From an uncultured Bacteroidota bacterium (GTDB lineage: Bacteria > Bacteroidota > Bacteroidia > Flavobacteriales > Flavobacteriaceae), in assembly GCA_902514615.1 (NCBI GenBank), contig CABXRG010000006.1, forward strand, positions 1-48,163: DNA of 48,163 nt. The letters run 5' to 3'. The notes below the pieces were generated by a model, which saw only the letters and a list, made by a program, of their open reading frames with translations, did not search any database and was not told the origin of the DNA. The position numbers and the translations under genes are program-made. This document shows positions 7,251-17,183 of this stretch, one piece after another (position 1 is the stretch's first letter; every line of letters begins with the position of its first letter).

Positions 7251-9491
7251 TTAAGATTTTATTAAATACTGAAACTTCATAAATAATTGAGATTTATTTA
7301 CTCTGTAATTAGGAGAATTATAATCAATAAATTCATCTACAAGGTTTTGATTTCCTCCAAAATAAAATATTGTGTCAGGATTTGGCCTCCATGATATTAG
7401 GGGCTGGGTAAAAAATTGATCAGAAAATTCATTGTACTCAGATATAACTCTAAAGTCTAAAGAACTAGTAAACTGGTATCTAATATCAAGTCTTGCGATA
7501 TAGCCATCAAAAAAATATTCATCAGAATCTAATTTTTGTAATCTTGAAAAGTTAATGGAAGGTTTAATTCGTAAATTGTCATTAAGAGTAATCTCAACTG
7601 AAGTATTAAAAGAGAAACGCTCACCCAACTCTGGTATTTCTTCACGATATGCTATTTCATTTCCTGTACCAAATCCACCTTGAATATTCATGAAATCAAA
7701 AGGTTTTGATGAAATTCTTACGTAATGACTCGTAAAGTTTTCAAATTCTGAGACTAAGTGAGTGTCATAAAAAGCGTGTTCATAGTTATAAAATATGTCT
7801 GTATTTAAAATTGTAAGAACAGTAAAATATGCTTCAAACGCTGACCTTTTTAATTTATTGGAGTAACTATACTCTCGATCATATCTTGCGCTAATTCTAT
7901 AATTTTTAAGATACTTCTTGTCAGGATACTTATAGTAACCATGCCATAATTCATATTTCTTTAGATCATTTTGAACAATAAACCCGTTATCAGCCCTAAA
8001 AGTTGGAGAAATTCCAGTATATCTTAAAAATGACCTCCAATTTTGAGTATCTCTTCTAAGTTCACTATATATTGCATTTCCAGTAAAACTTTCTCCGTCA
8101 AGATTTACTGTATAATCACCAAATTTTTTATCAGTGTCTATCCAGTCTGCGACAGGCTCTTTGTTTGAGTTTTTAAAATATTCTAGTTCAAATTTCCAGC
8201 CACCTGAAAACTTTAAAAGCGCATCCAGTCCTAATAAATTCCCATAGGCATCACCATTATAGAGCCTATTTGTGGCAAGTGCTCCAATTTGAATATTTGG
8301 ATTTAAAATATTTTGATACCTGAGTACATTATTAAAACTTCTTCCCCCAACTCCTGAGAACGATTCAAATTGCGTTGGCACTACATATGGGGAATCTTGA
8401 TCTACAGCAGTAAGCATATAAATTCTTGATTTTCTGCCTTGATTCAAAACTTTAGATGCAAACGAGGGATTATTTATTGATCTAGAATAATAAACATCCA
8501 TTGTATAATCCATCACATCTATCCCTCTGGTAAAAAAAGGTCTTCTTTCTGGATAATTAATTGCAGTGGGAGAATTAATATCAATCTTTGTTACATCTGC
8601 CTCAACTTGTGAAAAATCAGGATTTAAAGTAGCCTCTAAAGATAGATTTTTATTGATTTCAAGATTTACTCCAATTCCATAATTTACTTCTGGATTTGAG
8701 TAGTTTACTCGATCATAAAATTTCTCTCTTTCACCTGATAAATTAGAGCTTACATAAGGTAAGAAATCTAAGTTCTTCTTATAGCTTATATCATTCATTA
8801 ATATTGTATGATCAATCTGGCACAGCTTGCAAGAACTGTCATTGTCAAGTTTACTGCTGTAAGCCCGTACAGTTGATCCTTGTTTTATTTCATCTCTATA
8901 ACCTGTGCTAAGTTTAAGCTTCCATTTTTGATCTTTGCCATTAGGAAAAGGGATAGCTGAAAAAGGTATTATGACTTCAACTTCATATCCAAAATCTGTA
9001 AGTCTTCCCAGTGATTCCCAATTAAAATTTGGATCAAGACTCCAACCGCTACTTTGGCTTCCAAATCCAGATGATTCAACTCTAACACCGTCACTTTGAC
9101 TTCCATAAATATTTGCACTAAAACCAAGATTATTTCTAGCATCCCCATATGTGTCAATATGGATATTCACATAATCTTCTGAGAATAAGGAAAAATTATC
9201 TCTTGAAAGTATTGATGCAGTAACTTCATCTCTATAAGCTTTAAATGCTATGTATACAAATTCCTCAGAATAGTTAACATATCCTGTTGTTCTGTATGAT
9301 GGCACAGTGTTGTAACCTGGAGTGTGTTCATAAATAATCTCAATAGGAAAAGCATTTTTCAATTCTGATTCAGAAAGAATTCCATCCAAATTAAACTCAT
9401 CAGCTGATGTTTTAACTAGATTCAATAATTGATCCTGTGAAAAACAAAAAGTAATAGAAAGTAAAAAATAAAGAAAAATAACTTTTTTCAT
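7251..9491 (-). CDS. DUF5916 protein: CBM9-like domain plus outer-membrane-type beta region
   Basis: 746 residues with a signal peptide ending near FCFSQ (residue 19). Residues about 30-215 resemble a CBM9-like carbohydrate-binding domain ('DGILSESELKNAF', 'EVEVIIPFSAIPFPNGKDQ'). The remainder is strand-rich and contains the family hallmark 'NPDFSQVEADVTKIDINS' followed by YPERRPFF. It ends in alternating aromatic residues (MKFQYLIKS), as expected for a beta barrel inserted in the outer membrane. The role of DUF5916 proteins is not established. A paralogue lies at 19381-21618. Confidence 0.85.
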   Translation of the reverse strand: MKKVIFLYFLLSITFCFSQDQLLNLVKTSADEFNLDGILSESELKNAFPIEIIYEHTPGYNTVPSYRTTGYVNYSEEFVYIAFKAYRDEVTASILSRDNFSLFSEDYVNIHIDTYGDARNNLGFSANIYGSQSDGVRVESSGFGSQSSGWSLDPNFNWESLGRLTDFGYEVEVIIPFSAIPFPNGKDQKWKLKLSTGYRDEIKQGSTVRAYSSKLDNDSSCKLCQIDHTILMNDISYKKNLDFLPYVSSNLSGEREKFYDRVNYSNPEVNYGIGVNLEINKNLSLEATLNPDFSQVEADVTKIDINSPTAINYPERRPFFTRGIDVMDYTMDVYYSRSINNPSFASKVLNQGRKSRIYMLTAVDQDSPYVVPTQFESFSGVGGRSFNNVLRYQNILNPNIQIGALATNRLYNGDAYGNLLGLDALLKFSGGWKFELEYFKNSNKEPVADWIDTDKKFGDYTVNLDGESFTGNAIYSELRRDTQNWRSFLRYTGISPTFRADNGFIVQNDLKKYELWHGYYKYPDKKYLKNYRISARYDREYSYSNKLKRSAFEAYFTVLTILNTDIFYNYEHAFYDTHLVSEFENFTSHYVRISSKPFDFMNIQGGFGTGNEIAYREEIPELGERFSFNTSVEITLNDNLRIKPSINFSRLQKLDSDEYFFDGYIARLDIRYQFTSSLDFRVISEYNEFSDQFFTQPLISWRPNPDTIFYFGGNQNLVDEFIDYNSPNYRVNKSQLFMKFQYLIKS

Positions 9492-9610
9492 TTCTAATTT
9501 TAGACACCAAAGAAATTAAAAAGTTTTAATTATATAAAAATATTAAAGTTAAAAGGTAGTTAAATCAATAATTTAAGTAATAAACAGTAGTTCTAAAGAT
9601 GTAACAAATT

Positions 9611-9787
9611 CTATTTCCTAAAACCCAAAAATTTTTTAATATTACTAGAATATCTGATCCATATTGCGGCTAAACTCCAAAAAGAGCCCAAGGGAATCCA
9701 CCACAATGCAATTACCATTGCATAAAACTCTTTTTTATTAGCACTCTGAACTTTTTTTTTAAGATTACTGTATTTCAGTTTTTCCAT
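9611..9787 (-). CDS. Small single-span membrane protein
   Basis: 58 residues from the ATG at 9787; the frame is open eight residues further, but the inner start begins MEKLKYSNLKKK. A basic N-terminal part leads to a hydrophobic segment 'FYAMVIALWWIPLGSFWSLA', then a basic tail (RYSSNIKKFLGFRK). The positive-inside pattern and lack of overlap with other genes argue for a real gene. No family recognised. Confidence 0.5.
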   Translation of the reverse strand: MEKLKYSNLKKKVQSANKKEFYAMVIALWWIPLGSFWSLAAIWIRYSSNIKKFLGFRK

Positions 9788-9848
9788 TTGACTCCAATAA
9801 GATAAATGCAATTTCTACAAATTTATAATAAGTTTAATTAATAAATTT

Positions 9849-11108
9849 CTATGTAAGTGCCATTTCTTTTATAGCAGTAATGAATTGATCAAGCTCTTTT
9901 GTTGTTGTAAAAACATTAGGACTAATTCTACAACCTTTTACATTTGCATAATCAATTGCAACTGTAAATATTTTATACTTTTTAAATAGCGTCTTTGCCA
10001 TTTCAGATGGAGTCATGTTTAATAGTCCGATATTTCCAATGCCACAACTTCTATGCATTTCCTCAGGAGTATTAATGATTACATTTCTTACTTCCCTAAG
10101 CTCATCTGACCAATATCTTTGGAGAAATCTCATTCTATTTTCTTTCTTTTTCATACCAATCCATTTTATATAATCAATTGAGTTTGATATTGCCAAATCG
10201 GTATGAACTGGGTGAGTTCCAATATGATTTAATCTTTTTATATCATTTTTATTTGTATTTCCATTTGCTAATAAAGGCCATATTTTATGTGTGTTATTTT
10301 TATTTATATAAAGAAGACCTGCTCCAAGGGGTGTTGCAAGCCATTTATGAAGGCTAGATCCATAATAATCACAATTAAATTCATCAATTGAAAAATCAAA
10401 ATGTCCAATACAGTGGGCACCATCAACCATCACTTCAACCCCATAGCTATGTGCCATTTCACATATTTTCTTAACAGGAAGAATCTGCCCGGTTATATTT
10501 ATCATATGACAAATCATGATAAGCTTAGTATTACTTGTTATTTGACTTTCGTATAATGAAACTATCTCTTGATCATTTTTAGGATGATTGGGAACAGAAA
10601 TAATTTTATTTACAGTTCCATATCTATCTGAAACCTGCTCAAACATCTCTTTCATTGTTCCATAGTCTTGCTTAGCATAAATTGCCTCATCACCTTTTTT
10701 CCATGGAAAACCAGAAATTATTAGATCCAGAGATTCAGTAGCATTTCTTGTTATTCCAATTTGATCAGAAGTAGACCCAACCAACTCTGCTAATTCACTT
10801 ATAACTCTATTTTTATTTTTTTTTAGCTCATATCTCATATAATAAGAACCTTCAACATTCACATGCTTAACATGATTAATTAAATGTTCCAAAACAGGAT
10901 TGGGAATAATATTGTAGTAACCACTTTCAAGATTTATATAATCATCTTTCAAAGTATAATGTGATCTAATGGTCTTCCATAGCTCTTTATCATCATCAAT
11001 TGATGGAAGGGTATCAGACATCAAATTAATTTTACCTAGCTGATTTGCGGAAAGTAACGGTGAAACAGAAAGTGCACCAAGTGTTTTTATAAAATTTCTC
11101 TTATCCAT
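9849..11108 (-). CDS. Class V aminotransferase-fold PLP enzyme with export signal
   Basis: 419 residues. The N-terminus MDKRNFIKTLGALSVSPLLSA resembles a Tat signal (KR instead of RR), so the enzyme may be exported. The fold-type I PLP features are 'GITRNATESLDLI' (118-130, phosphate cup), 'VDGAH' with D229 (pyridine N ligand) and 'SSLHKW' with Lys255 as the Schiff-base lysine. This places it with the isopenicillin-N epimerase / cysteine desulfurase-like group. No desulfurase-type catalytic cysteine loop is evident near the C-terminus, so an epimerase or lyase role is more likely. Substrate unknown. Confidence 0.85.
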   Translation of the reverse strand: MDKRNFIKTLGALSVSPLLSANQLGKINLMSDTLPSIDDDKELWKTIRSHYTLKDDYINLESGYYNIIPNPVLEHLINHVKHVNVEGSYYMRYELKKNKNRVISELAELVGSTSDQIGITRNATESLDLIISGFPWKKGDEAIYAKQDYGTMKEMFEQVSDRYGTVNKIISVPNHPKNDQEIVSLYESQITSNTKLIMICHMINITGQILPVKKICEMAHSYGVEVMVDGAHCIGHFDFSIDEFNCDYYGSSLHKWLATPLGAGLLYINKNNTHKIWPLLANGNTNKNDIKRLNHIGTHPVHTDLAISNSIDYIKWIGMKKKENRMRFLQRYWSDELREVRNVIINTPEEMHRSCGIGNIGLLNMTPSEMAKTLFKKYKIFTVAIDYANVKGCRISPNVFTTTKELDQFITAIKEMALT

Positions 11109-11140
11109 TTTATTGTTAATTTTACTTCAATTTAATAAAA

Positions 11141-11356
11141 ATGTTCAAGGAAATAAGTTTTTACCTATTGATTTTCATGCTGTTAAGTGGCTGTTCTAAG
11201 TCAGAAAATGAAAATTGTAAATCTGAAAAAAAAATTATTGCATGTACTAAAGAATATATGCCTGTTTGTGGTTGTGATAATATTACTTATTCAAACAAAT
11301 GTGTAGCTGAATCTGAAGGTGTCAATACCTGGACGTCTGGAGTATGCTCTGATTAA
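11141..11356 (+). CDS. Kazal-type serine protease inhibitor domain lipoprotein
   Basis: 71 residues: lipoprotein signal with C18 (LLSGC), a short linker, then one Kazal-like domain with six cysteines (C26, C35, C43, C45, C54, C69) and the core 'PVCGCDNITYSNKC'. The TYSNxC motif is diagnostic of Kazal/follistatin-type domains. A surface- or periplasm-anchored inhibitor of serine proteases is the likely role, perhaps against self or predator/host proteases (inference). Transcribed divergently from the PLP enzyme; its 3' end overlaps hutG by 4 nt. Confidence 0.85.
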   Translation: MFKEISFYLLIFMLLSGCSKSENENCKSEKKIIACTKEYMPVCGCDNITYSNKCVAESEGVNTWTSGVCSD

Positions 11357-12330
11357 ATCCTCTCTGTTATTATACTTACTATTTGTGCAGCTAACTTAGT
11401 AGTAATAAAATCTATATCATACTTAGGGTTAAGCTCAACTACATCAATCGCGACAACATTTTTTGTTTTTAAAACATGTTCAAAGACTGATCTAAAAAAG
11501 TTTACCGAAAACCCAAAAGGACCTGGTGCGCTAACTCCGGGAGCATGAGAAGATGCAAAACCATCTAAGTCAATGCTTACGTATAGTGAATCAAAATTTA
11601 TAAAGTTTTCATCAATTCTATTAAGAACATTATCTAAATTAATCAATTCACACTCTTCAATAGAAATATGATTAACTCCTAATTCAGATGCAATTTTATA
11701 CAATAATTCAGAATTAGAGGGTTTTTGAATTCCTAGTGCTAGGTAATTAGTGTTTGATCCAAACTCATTCATTATTTGATAAAAAGGTGTGCCAGAATTT
11801 GCTCCATTTGTTGTTGGTCTTAAGTCAAAATGAGCATCAAAATTTAAAATTCCTATTTTATCAGTACCCAATTTTGAAAGAGCTTTTTTTATTCCACAAA
11901 AATGACCATATGCAATGTCATGACTTCCTCCTATTCCAATACTCAGTTGTCCAGATTGTATTATTTCACAGATAATATTTGAATAAAGTTCTTGTGCTAG
12001 TTCAATTTTATCTTCAAAAGCAAAAACATCACCATAATCCGTAATTGTTTTTTTGGTAAATTGAACTGGTAATTTTCCCAATTGTTCTCTAATTGCCTTA
12101 GGTCCATTTTTAGCTCCTTGTCTTCCATTATTCCTTCTAACTCCTTCGTCACACGAATATCCTAAAATACCAAAATCACTATGTAAATTATCAGATTTTA
12201 ATTTATCAAATCCATCTTCAAAAACTTTTATTACTTCATGCCAGTAGTGATTTTGAGAAGAGGATTTAGATTTTATCCCACTCCATAATTTTGATTCAGG
12301 TGGGTTATAATATTTAATTAATTTATTCAC
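11353..12330 (-). CDS. hutG: Formimidoylglutamase (arginase family)
   Basis: 325 residues. Arginase-family manganese-binding motifs are present: GGSHDIAYG, NFDAHFDLR and SIDLDGFASSHAPGVSAPGP. Together with the three preceding hut genes this identifies it as the enzyme hydrolysing N-formimidoyl-L-glutamate to glutamate and formamide, the last step of histidine degradation. It is the last gene of the operon; its ATG overlaps the hutI stop by 4 nt. Agmatinase is the alternative inside the family, but context decides. Confidence 0.93.
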   Translation of the reverse strand: MNKLIKYYNPPESKLWSGIKSKSSSQNHYWHEVIKVFEDGFDKLKSDNLHSDFGILGYSCDEGVRRNNGRQGAKNGPKAIREQLGKLPVQFTKKTITDYGDVFAFEDKIELAQELYSNIICEIIQSGQLSIGIGGSHDIAYGHFCGIKKALSKLGTDKIGILNFDAHFDLRPTTNGANSGTPFYQIMNEFGSNTNYLALGIQKPSNSELLYKIASELGVNHISIEECELINLDNVLNRIDENFINFDSLYVSIDLDGFASSHAPGVSAPGPFGFSVNFFRSVFEHVLKTKNVVAIDVVELNPKYDIDFITTKLAAQIVSIITERI

Positions 12331-13571
12331 GTATTTAACAAAGGTTTTCCATTAATATATACTTCATCAATTAAGTTTGACCCAAATGAATATGGTATCA
12401 TTGAATATGACGGTATTTCTTTTGTAATAATCAGATTAGCTTTTTTACCTTTAGTAATGCTTCCTGCTTTTTTTGATAAACCCATTGCATAAGCACCATT
12501 AATAGTAGCTGCATTAATTGCTTCTTCAGGAGACATTCCCATTTTTGAGCAAGCCAATGAAACTACAAAATTCATGTTTCCAGAAGGAGCTGAACCAGGG
12601 TTATAATCAGATGCTATTGCCAAAGGAATATTATTGTCCATGATTTTTCTTGCAGAGGTGTATGGGATGTTTAAGAAAAAAGAGCAATTGGGTAATGCAA
12701 CTGGCATAGTGTTTCCTTTTTTTATCGCATTTATATCTTGATCATTTAAAACTTCTAGATGATCAATTGTTAATGAATCAAGATCTACACAAAGGGGAAC
12801 TCCGCCAAAAGAATTAAATTGGTTAACATGAATTTTTGGTATCAGACCATGATCCTTTCCAGCATTAATGATTGACCTTGTTTCCTCAATATTAAAGTAG
12901 CCCTTTTCACAAAAAACATCAATATAATTAGCAAGTTTCATTTCCGAAACTTTTGGAATCCATTGGTTAATAATCTTTGAGATAAATAAATCTTTTTTAT
13001 CAAAATATTCTTTTGGAACAGCATGAGCTGCTAAAAAGGTAGGCTGAATTAATGCATCATAATTTTTGCTTAATTTATCAATCACTTTTAACATTTTAAT
13101 CTCAGCTGATAATTCAAGTCCATATCCTGATTTTATTTCTATAGCTCCCGTTCCTAATTTCATAACTTCTTCTAATCTAAGAGCACTTTTTAAATATAAT
13201 TTTTCAAACGTCTCTTCCTGAAGTTTTTTAGCAGAATTCAGAATACCACCTCCTTTCTTTGCAATTTCCTGATAGCTTAATCCTGATATTCTATCTACAA
13301 ACTCGTCTTCTCTGGATTCAGAAAAAACTAAATGAGTATGCGAGTCACACCAAGCAGGCAAAATGAATCTTTCCTTAACGTCTATTACTTTATCTACATC
13401 TACAGTTGGACTATCATTCATAATACCATAATCTATAATTTGATCATCTTCAATTAATAGAAATGCATTATTTATTTTAGACAGCTTCTTCATTTGATGA
13501 CCATCTAAATACTCTATTGAATTATCAAGAGTCTGAAGCAGTCCTTTTATGTTTTTAAAAAGTATTTTCAT
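12327..13571 (-). CDS. hutI: Imidazolonepropionase
   Basis: 414 residues, the usual length. The amidohydrolase metal motif is CDSHTHLVF (H78, H80) with the following E-S-R-E-D-E-F; further sites are FLAAHAVP and the late 'IASDYNPGSAPS' that is typical of HutI. It opens the imidazolone ring to give N-formimidoylglutamate. Third gene of the hut operon, with 4-nt overlaps on both sides, so translation is probably coupled. Confidence 0.95.
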   Translation of the reverse strand: MKILFKNIKGLLQTLDNSIEYLDGHQMKKLSKINNAFLLIEDDQIIDYGIMNDSPTVDVDKVIDVKERFILPAWCDSHTHLVFSESREDEFVDRISGLSYQEIAKKGGGILNSAKKLQEETFEKLYLKSALRLEEVMKLGTGAIEIKSGYGLELSAEIKMLKVIDKLSKNYDALIQPTFLAAHAVPKEYFDKKDLFISKIINQWIPKVSEMKLANYIDVFCEKGYFNIEETRSIINAGKDHGLIPKIHVNQFNSFGGVPLCVDLDSLTIDHLEVLNDQDINAIKKGNTMPVALPNCSFFLNIPYTSARKIMDNNIPLAIASDYNPGSAPSGNMNFVVSLACSKMGMSPEEAINAATINGAYAMGLSKKAGSITKGKKANLIITKEIPSYSMIPYSFGSNLIDEVYINGKPLLNT

Positions 13572-15568
13572 TTATACAAAGAATCTAAAATACTGTCATC
13601 TACTTGTTCTGGAATTATAACTTTTAATTCATCTGTTCTTTTCATTTCATGTTTGATTGCTCTAATAGCAGGTTTATTTCTAGCCCAACTTCTCCTTGCT
13701 ATTCCATTATTAACATCAAAAAATAACATCCTTTCTATTTTTTTTTCAGCCTTTTTGGTGCCATCCAATAACATTCCAAAACCGCCGTTAATAACTTCCC
13801 CCCAACCAACACCACCACCATTGTGAATTGAAACCCAAGTTGCTCCTCTAAAACTATCACCTATAACATTGTGAATTGCCATATCAGCTGTGAATTGACT
13901 ACCATCATAAATATTTGATGTTTCTCTATATGGAGAATCTGTACCACTAACATCATGATGGTCTCTTCCTAAAATTACGTTTCCAATTTCTTGCTTTGAA
14001 ATAGCTTCGTTAAAAGCTTTAGCAATCTTAATTCTTCCCTCTGAATCAGCGTATAAAATTCTAGCTTTGGATCCAACAACTAATTTGTGTTTTTGAGCAT
14101 CCTCGATCCATTTAATATTATCATCTAATTGACCTTGTATTTCCTTTGGAGCTTTTTCTTTAATTTTAATTAGAATGTTTTTAGCTATTTCATCTGTTTT
14201 TTTAAGATCTTCTTCTTTTCCTGATGCACAAACCCACCTAAATGGACCAAAACCATTATCAAAACAAACAGGTCCTAATATATCCTGAACGTATGATGGG
14301 TATCTAAACTCTGTTTTCTTATCGTTCATCACATCAGCGCCAGCTCTAGATGCTTCTAATAAAAAAGCATTGCCATAGTCAAAGAAATAAGTCCCTCTAT
14401 TAACATGCATTTTAATTGCCTTTGAATGTTTTTTTAAAGACTCTTGCACTTTTTCTTTAAAAAGCATAGGATCATTTTTCAACAAAGTGTTTGCCTCTTC
14501 ATAATTTAAATCAACCGGATAATATCCTCCAGACCAAGGATTGTGAAGCGAAGTTTGATCAGAACCAATTGTAACATCAATTTCCTCTTTAAAAAAAGCT
14601 TCCCATACGTCAACTATATTTCCTATGTAAGCAAATGATACTATTTTTTTATCTAATTGAGCTTCTTTAACTAACTTAACTAACTCGCTAATTTCAAAAA
14701 CCAGTTTATCTACCCATCCTTGATCATGTCTTTTTTTGGCAGCAGAATAATTTACCTCTGCTGTAACCGAAATACAACCAACAATATTTCCTGCTTTAGG
14801 TTGAGCTCCACTCATTCCTCCTAGTCCTGAAGTAAGAAAAATTTTTCCTCTAACAGATTCTCCTTTTTTAAGAACTTTTCTAAAAGCATTCATCAAAGTA
14901 ATTGTAGTTCCATGAACTATTCCTTGTGGACCGATATACATAAAAGATCCTGCAGTCATTTGTCCATATTGCGTTACACCCAAAGCATTAAACTTTTCCC
15001 AATCATCAGGTTTAGAATAGTTGGGTATCATCATTCCGTTTGTAATAACGAGTCTAGGCGATTTCTTTGAAGAAGGAAAAAGTCCCATAGGATGGCCTGA
15101 ATACAGGTGTAAAGTTTGATTATTATTTATCTCAGCCAAGTACTTCATTGTCAATAAGTATTGAGCCCAATTTTGAAAAACAGCTCCATTACCACCATAT
15201 GTAATAAGCTCCTGAGGATGTTGAGCAATTTCCTCGTTTAAATTATTCTGTATCATTAACATTATTGCTGCTGCCTCATTAATTTTTGCTGGATATTCAT
15301 CTATTGGTCTAGCATATATAGAATAATTTGGTTTAAATCGAATCATATATATTCTGCCATAAGTATCTAATTCTTTACTAAAATCATGAGCAAGTTCTTT
15401 ATGCCATTCTTTTGGAAAGTATCTCAAGGCATTTTTTATAGCCAACTTCTTTTCATCTATACTTAATATTTGTTTTCTCCTGGGAGCAGGATTCAACTTT
15501 GGGTCAATTGATTTGGGTTTTGGAAGTTCTTTTGGAATTCCTTGTAAAATTTGTTGTTGAAAACTCAT
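13568..15568 (-). CDS. hutU: Urocanate hydratase
   Basis: 666 residues, about 100 longer than the proteobacterial enzyme (about 555). Urocanase signatures are clear: YGGNGAVFQNWAQY, SGHPMGLFPS, TSGLGGMSGAQPKA (NAD site), 'CFDNGFGPFRWVCASG' with a conserved Cys near residue 446, and GGGVGWGEVINGGFGM. It converts urocanate to imidazolonepropionate using tightly bound NAD+. Second gene of the operon; ATG overlaps the hutH stop by 4 nt. Confidence 0.96.
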   Translation of the reverse strand: MSFQQQILQGIPKELPKPKSIDPKLNPAPRRKQILSIDEKKLAIKNALRYFPKEWHKELAHDFSKELDTYGRIYMIRFKPNYSIYARPIDEYPAKINEAAAIMLMIQNNLNEEIAQHPQELITYGGNGAVFQNWAQYLLTMKYLAEINNNQTLHLYSGHPMGLFPSSKKSPRLVITNGMMIPNYSKPDDWEKFNALGVTQYGQMTAGSFMYIGPQGIVHGTTITLMNAFRKVLKKGESVRGKIFLTSGLGGMSGAQPKAGNIVGCISVTAEVNYSAAKKRHDQGWVDKLVFEISELVKLVKEAQLDKKIVSFAYIGNIVDVWEAFFKEEIDVTIGSDQTSLHNPWSGGYYPVDLNYEEANTLLKNDPMLFKEKVQESLKKHSKAIKMHVNRGTYFFDYGNAFLLEASRAGADVMNDKKTEFRYPSYVQDILGPVCFDNGFGPFRWVCASGKEEDLKKTDEIAKNILIKIKEKAPKEIQGQLDDNIKWIEDAQKHKLVVGSKARILYADSEGRIKIAKAFNEAISKQEIGNVILGRDHHDVSGTDSPYRETSNIYDGSQFTADMAIHNVIGDSFRGATWVSIHNGGGVGWGEVINGGFGMLLDGTKKAEKKIERMLFFDVNNGIARRSWARNKPAIRAIKHEMKRTDELKVIIPEQVDDSILDSLYK

Positions 15569-17064
15569 AGCTCTGGATAGACATTTAAATCATGATTCTC
15601 AATTAAACTTATCATCTGGTCAATGTCTGTATTTAACATCCTATCATCCTCTAGTTTTTTTATGTTTTTGCGTATTCTAGAAAACGTTTTTTCAATAGGA
15701 GTAGAAAATCTATTTGGACGTCTATATTCAAGAGCTTGAGACGCTAGTAATAATTCAATTGCAATAATTTTTTCAAGATTATTTATGACCTTGAGACAAA
15801 TTCTGCCTGAAATACTACCCATAGAAACATGATCCTCTTGTCCCATACCTGTTGGGATACTATCTGCAGAAGATGGAAAACAAAGTGACTTATTTTCTGA
15901 AACTAACGCTGCAGTAGTATATTGAGTAATCATGAAACCAGAATTAAGTCCTGGATTTTTAGTTAACATTGGAGGAAGTCCATGTAAGCCTTCTAGAAGC
16001 AAATAACTTCTTCTGTCTGATATGTTTCCTATTTCAGATGTGGCTATTTTCAAATAATCAATTGCTAAAGCTAAAGGTTGTCCATGAAAGTTTCCGCCTG
16101 AAATAGTTAAATCATCATCAAGGATTATTGGATTATCGGTCACTGAGTTAATTTCAACATTTACTAATTCTTTTAAATGACTTAATGCATTTCTTGAAGC
16201 TCCATGAACTTGAGGAGTACATCTTATTGAATACGGATCTTGAACTCTTTCACAATCAATATGTGAATTTGAATTTTCAGAGTCCTTCAATAAACCAGAA
16301 ATTCTTTTAGCCACTTTAATGCTTCCCTTAAAAGGCCTTAACTCATGAAGCTCTTTTCTAAAGGGAGCTAAACTTCCTTGAAACCCCTCAAGAGTCATTG
16401 CTGATGCTAAATCAGCCAAATCAAAAATATATTCAAGTTTTGAAATTGCCTTAATAGCATGCGATAAAATAAATTGAGTTCCATTGATTAGGGCTAGTCC
16501 TTCTTTTGCATTTAAATCTAGAGATTTCAATTTATGTTTTTTGAGAATTATTTCTGACTCTACTTTCTCTTCTCCATTCCAAAAAAATCCTTCTCCAATA
16601 ACTGGAAGAAACAAGTGGGCTAGTGGAGCTAGATCTCCTGAAGCACCTACTGAACCTTTTTCCGGAACATATGGAGTCAAGTTATTTTGAAAAAAATAAA
16701 TAAGACGTTCTAATAATTCTATACTAACACCTGAAAATCCCTTAGATAATGATATTATTTTACACAGAAGCATAATCCTAGATAATTCAGGATCAATTGG
16801 ATCTCCAACACCAACTGAATGACTCAGCAATAAATTTCTTTGTAAAATTTTAGTCTCATCCGAGCTAATTCTTTTTGTGCACAAGGGTCCGAAACCAGTA
16901 TTTATACCATAAACAGGGCTTGAGTTTTTTGCAATTTTTTGAGAACGCTCATAACTTAATATGATTTTTTTTCTCAACACTGTATTTAATTTAACTTCAT
17001 GGGGATTATCCAAGAAAAAATAAATATCATCTACCGATAAATTAGAATTTTCAATACTTAACAT
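15565..17064 (-). CDS. hutH: Histidine ammonia-lyase
   Basis: 499 residues. The MIO prosthetic group forms from A141-S142-G143 in GSVGASGDLAPLAH. Y52 (VYGINTGFG) corresponds to the catalytic tyrosine, and other family blocks are INGTQ, 'FHGQPLALAIDYL' and 'GQEDHVSMGS'. It deaminates histidine to urocanate. First gene of the operon hutH-hutU-hutI-hutG, and the promoter should lie in the 150 nt before it. No hut-specific regulator is adjacent; the divergent PadR gene belongs to another operon type. Confidence 0.96.
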   Translation of the reverse strand: MLSIENSNLSVDDIYFFLDNPHEVKLNTVLRKKIILSYERSQKIAKNSSPVYGINTGFGPLCTKRISSDETKILQRNLLLSHSVGVGDPIDPELSRIMLLCKIISLSKGFSGVSIELLERLIYFFQNNLTPYVPEKGSVGASGDLAPLAHLFLPVIGEGFFWNGEEKVESEIILKKHKLKSLDLNAKEGLALINGTQFILSHAIKAISKLEYIFDLADLASAMTLEGFQGSLAPFRKELHELRPFKGSIKVAKRISGLLKDSENSNSHIDCERVQDPYSIRCTPQVHGASRNALSHLKELVNVEINSVTDNPIILDDDLTISGGNFHGQPLALAIDYLKIATSEIGNISDRRSYLLLEGLHGLPPMLTKNPGLNSGFMITQYTTAALVSENKSLCFPSSADSIPTGMGQEDHVSMGSISGRICLKVINNLEKIIAIELLLASQALEYRRPNRFSTPIEKTFSRIRKNIKKLEDDRMLNTDIDQMISLIENHDLNVYPEL

Positions 17065-17091
17065 GATTAAATTTAATTCAATGTTTTACTT

Positions 17092-17099
17092 TAAAGATA
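17092..17099 (-). promoter_or_regulatory. Weak candidate -7 box for the hut operon
   Basis: Minus-strand TATCTTTA matches 7 of 8 positions of the TAnnTTTG-type box, about 27 nt upstream of the hutH ATG. No -33 element seen. Confidence 0.3.
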
Positions 17100-17183
17100 G
17101 CAATATCAATATATAATAATGCAAATTAAGAAACATTAGAAAAATAAATATTTGAATTTATTTTAGATTATTAGAAATATTTT

